From Candidatus Iainarchaeum sp. (GTDB lineage Archaea > Iainarchaeota > Iainarchaeia > Iainarchaeales > JAGHAR01): a DNA stretch of 5,317 nucleotides. The DNA is taken from contig JAGHAR010000110.1 in assembly GCA_021161405.1 (NCBI GenBank), positions 1 through 5,317 on the forward strand. Reading direction: 5' to 3'. Below are positions 5,317 through 5,317 of the stretch, piece by piece (positions within the stretch are counted from its first letter, which is position 1; the number at the start of each line of letters is the position of its first letter). Made by a program: the position numbers and the translations under genes. Below the pieces are notes generated by a model. The model did not search any database, was not told where the DNA came from, and worked only from the letters and a program-made list of their open reading frames with translations.

Positions 5317-5317
5317 G

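Noticed and set aside
1..5317. CRISPR array, insertion sequence or integrase
   Set aside because: No regularly spaced repeats, terminal inverted repeats or transposase/recombinase motifs are visible; nearly all bases belong to six compact genes.

Overview
The window looks like a compact, AT-rich archaeal chromosome segment. The strongest evidence is an adjacent nuclease/ATPase pair, NurA and HerA, which is the archaeal DNA-end-resection module. TATA-like boxes about 25 bases ahead of ATGs that lack ribosome binding sites, and GTGA/GAGG ribosome binding sites elsewhere, agree with this. I cannot name the phylum. Small proteins and tight spacing would suit a reduced-genome archaeon, but that is only an inference.

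Layout from left to right. Bases 1-76 may hold the last 24 codons of a plus-strand gene, and also contain a 9-bp interrupted inverted repeat. From 4456 down to 73, four genes run on the minus strand. In transcription order they are a thioredoxin, NurA nuclease, HerA helicase/translocase, and a protein of about 423 residues that I do not recognise. It has a CxCx2C cysteine cluster and a helical C-terminus. The gaps are short (about 60, about 30 and 26-65 bases, depending on starts), so these genes probably form one co-directional cluster. TATA-like elements suggest that nurA and the last gene may also have their own promoters.

Bases 4457-4529 form a divergent promoter region with a nearly symmetric TTTAAA element. 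To its right, a small HExxH metallopeptidase is read on the plus strand. It ends in a 4-base stop-to-stop overlap with a convergent minus-strand gene for a 138-residue protein of unknown function. That gene begins 12 bases from the right edge and could extend beyond it.

How the genes work together: HerA is a hexameric DNA translocase that powers the NurA nuclease, and with Mre11-Rad50 the pair produces 3' single-stranded tails for recombination. Mre11 and Rad50 are not encoded here. The unrecognised gene directly after herA is the best candidate in the window for something new, perhaps an accessory factor of end processing. That rests on position alone. Thioredoxin and the metallopeptidase are probably unrelated housekeeping neighbours.
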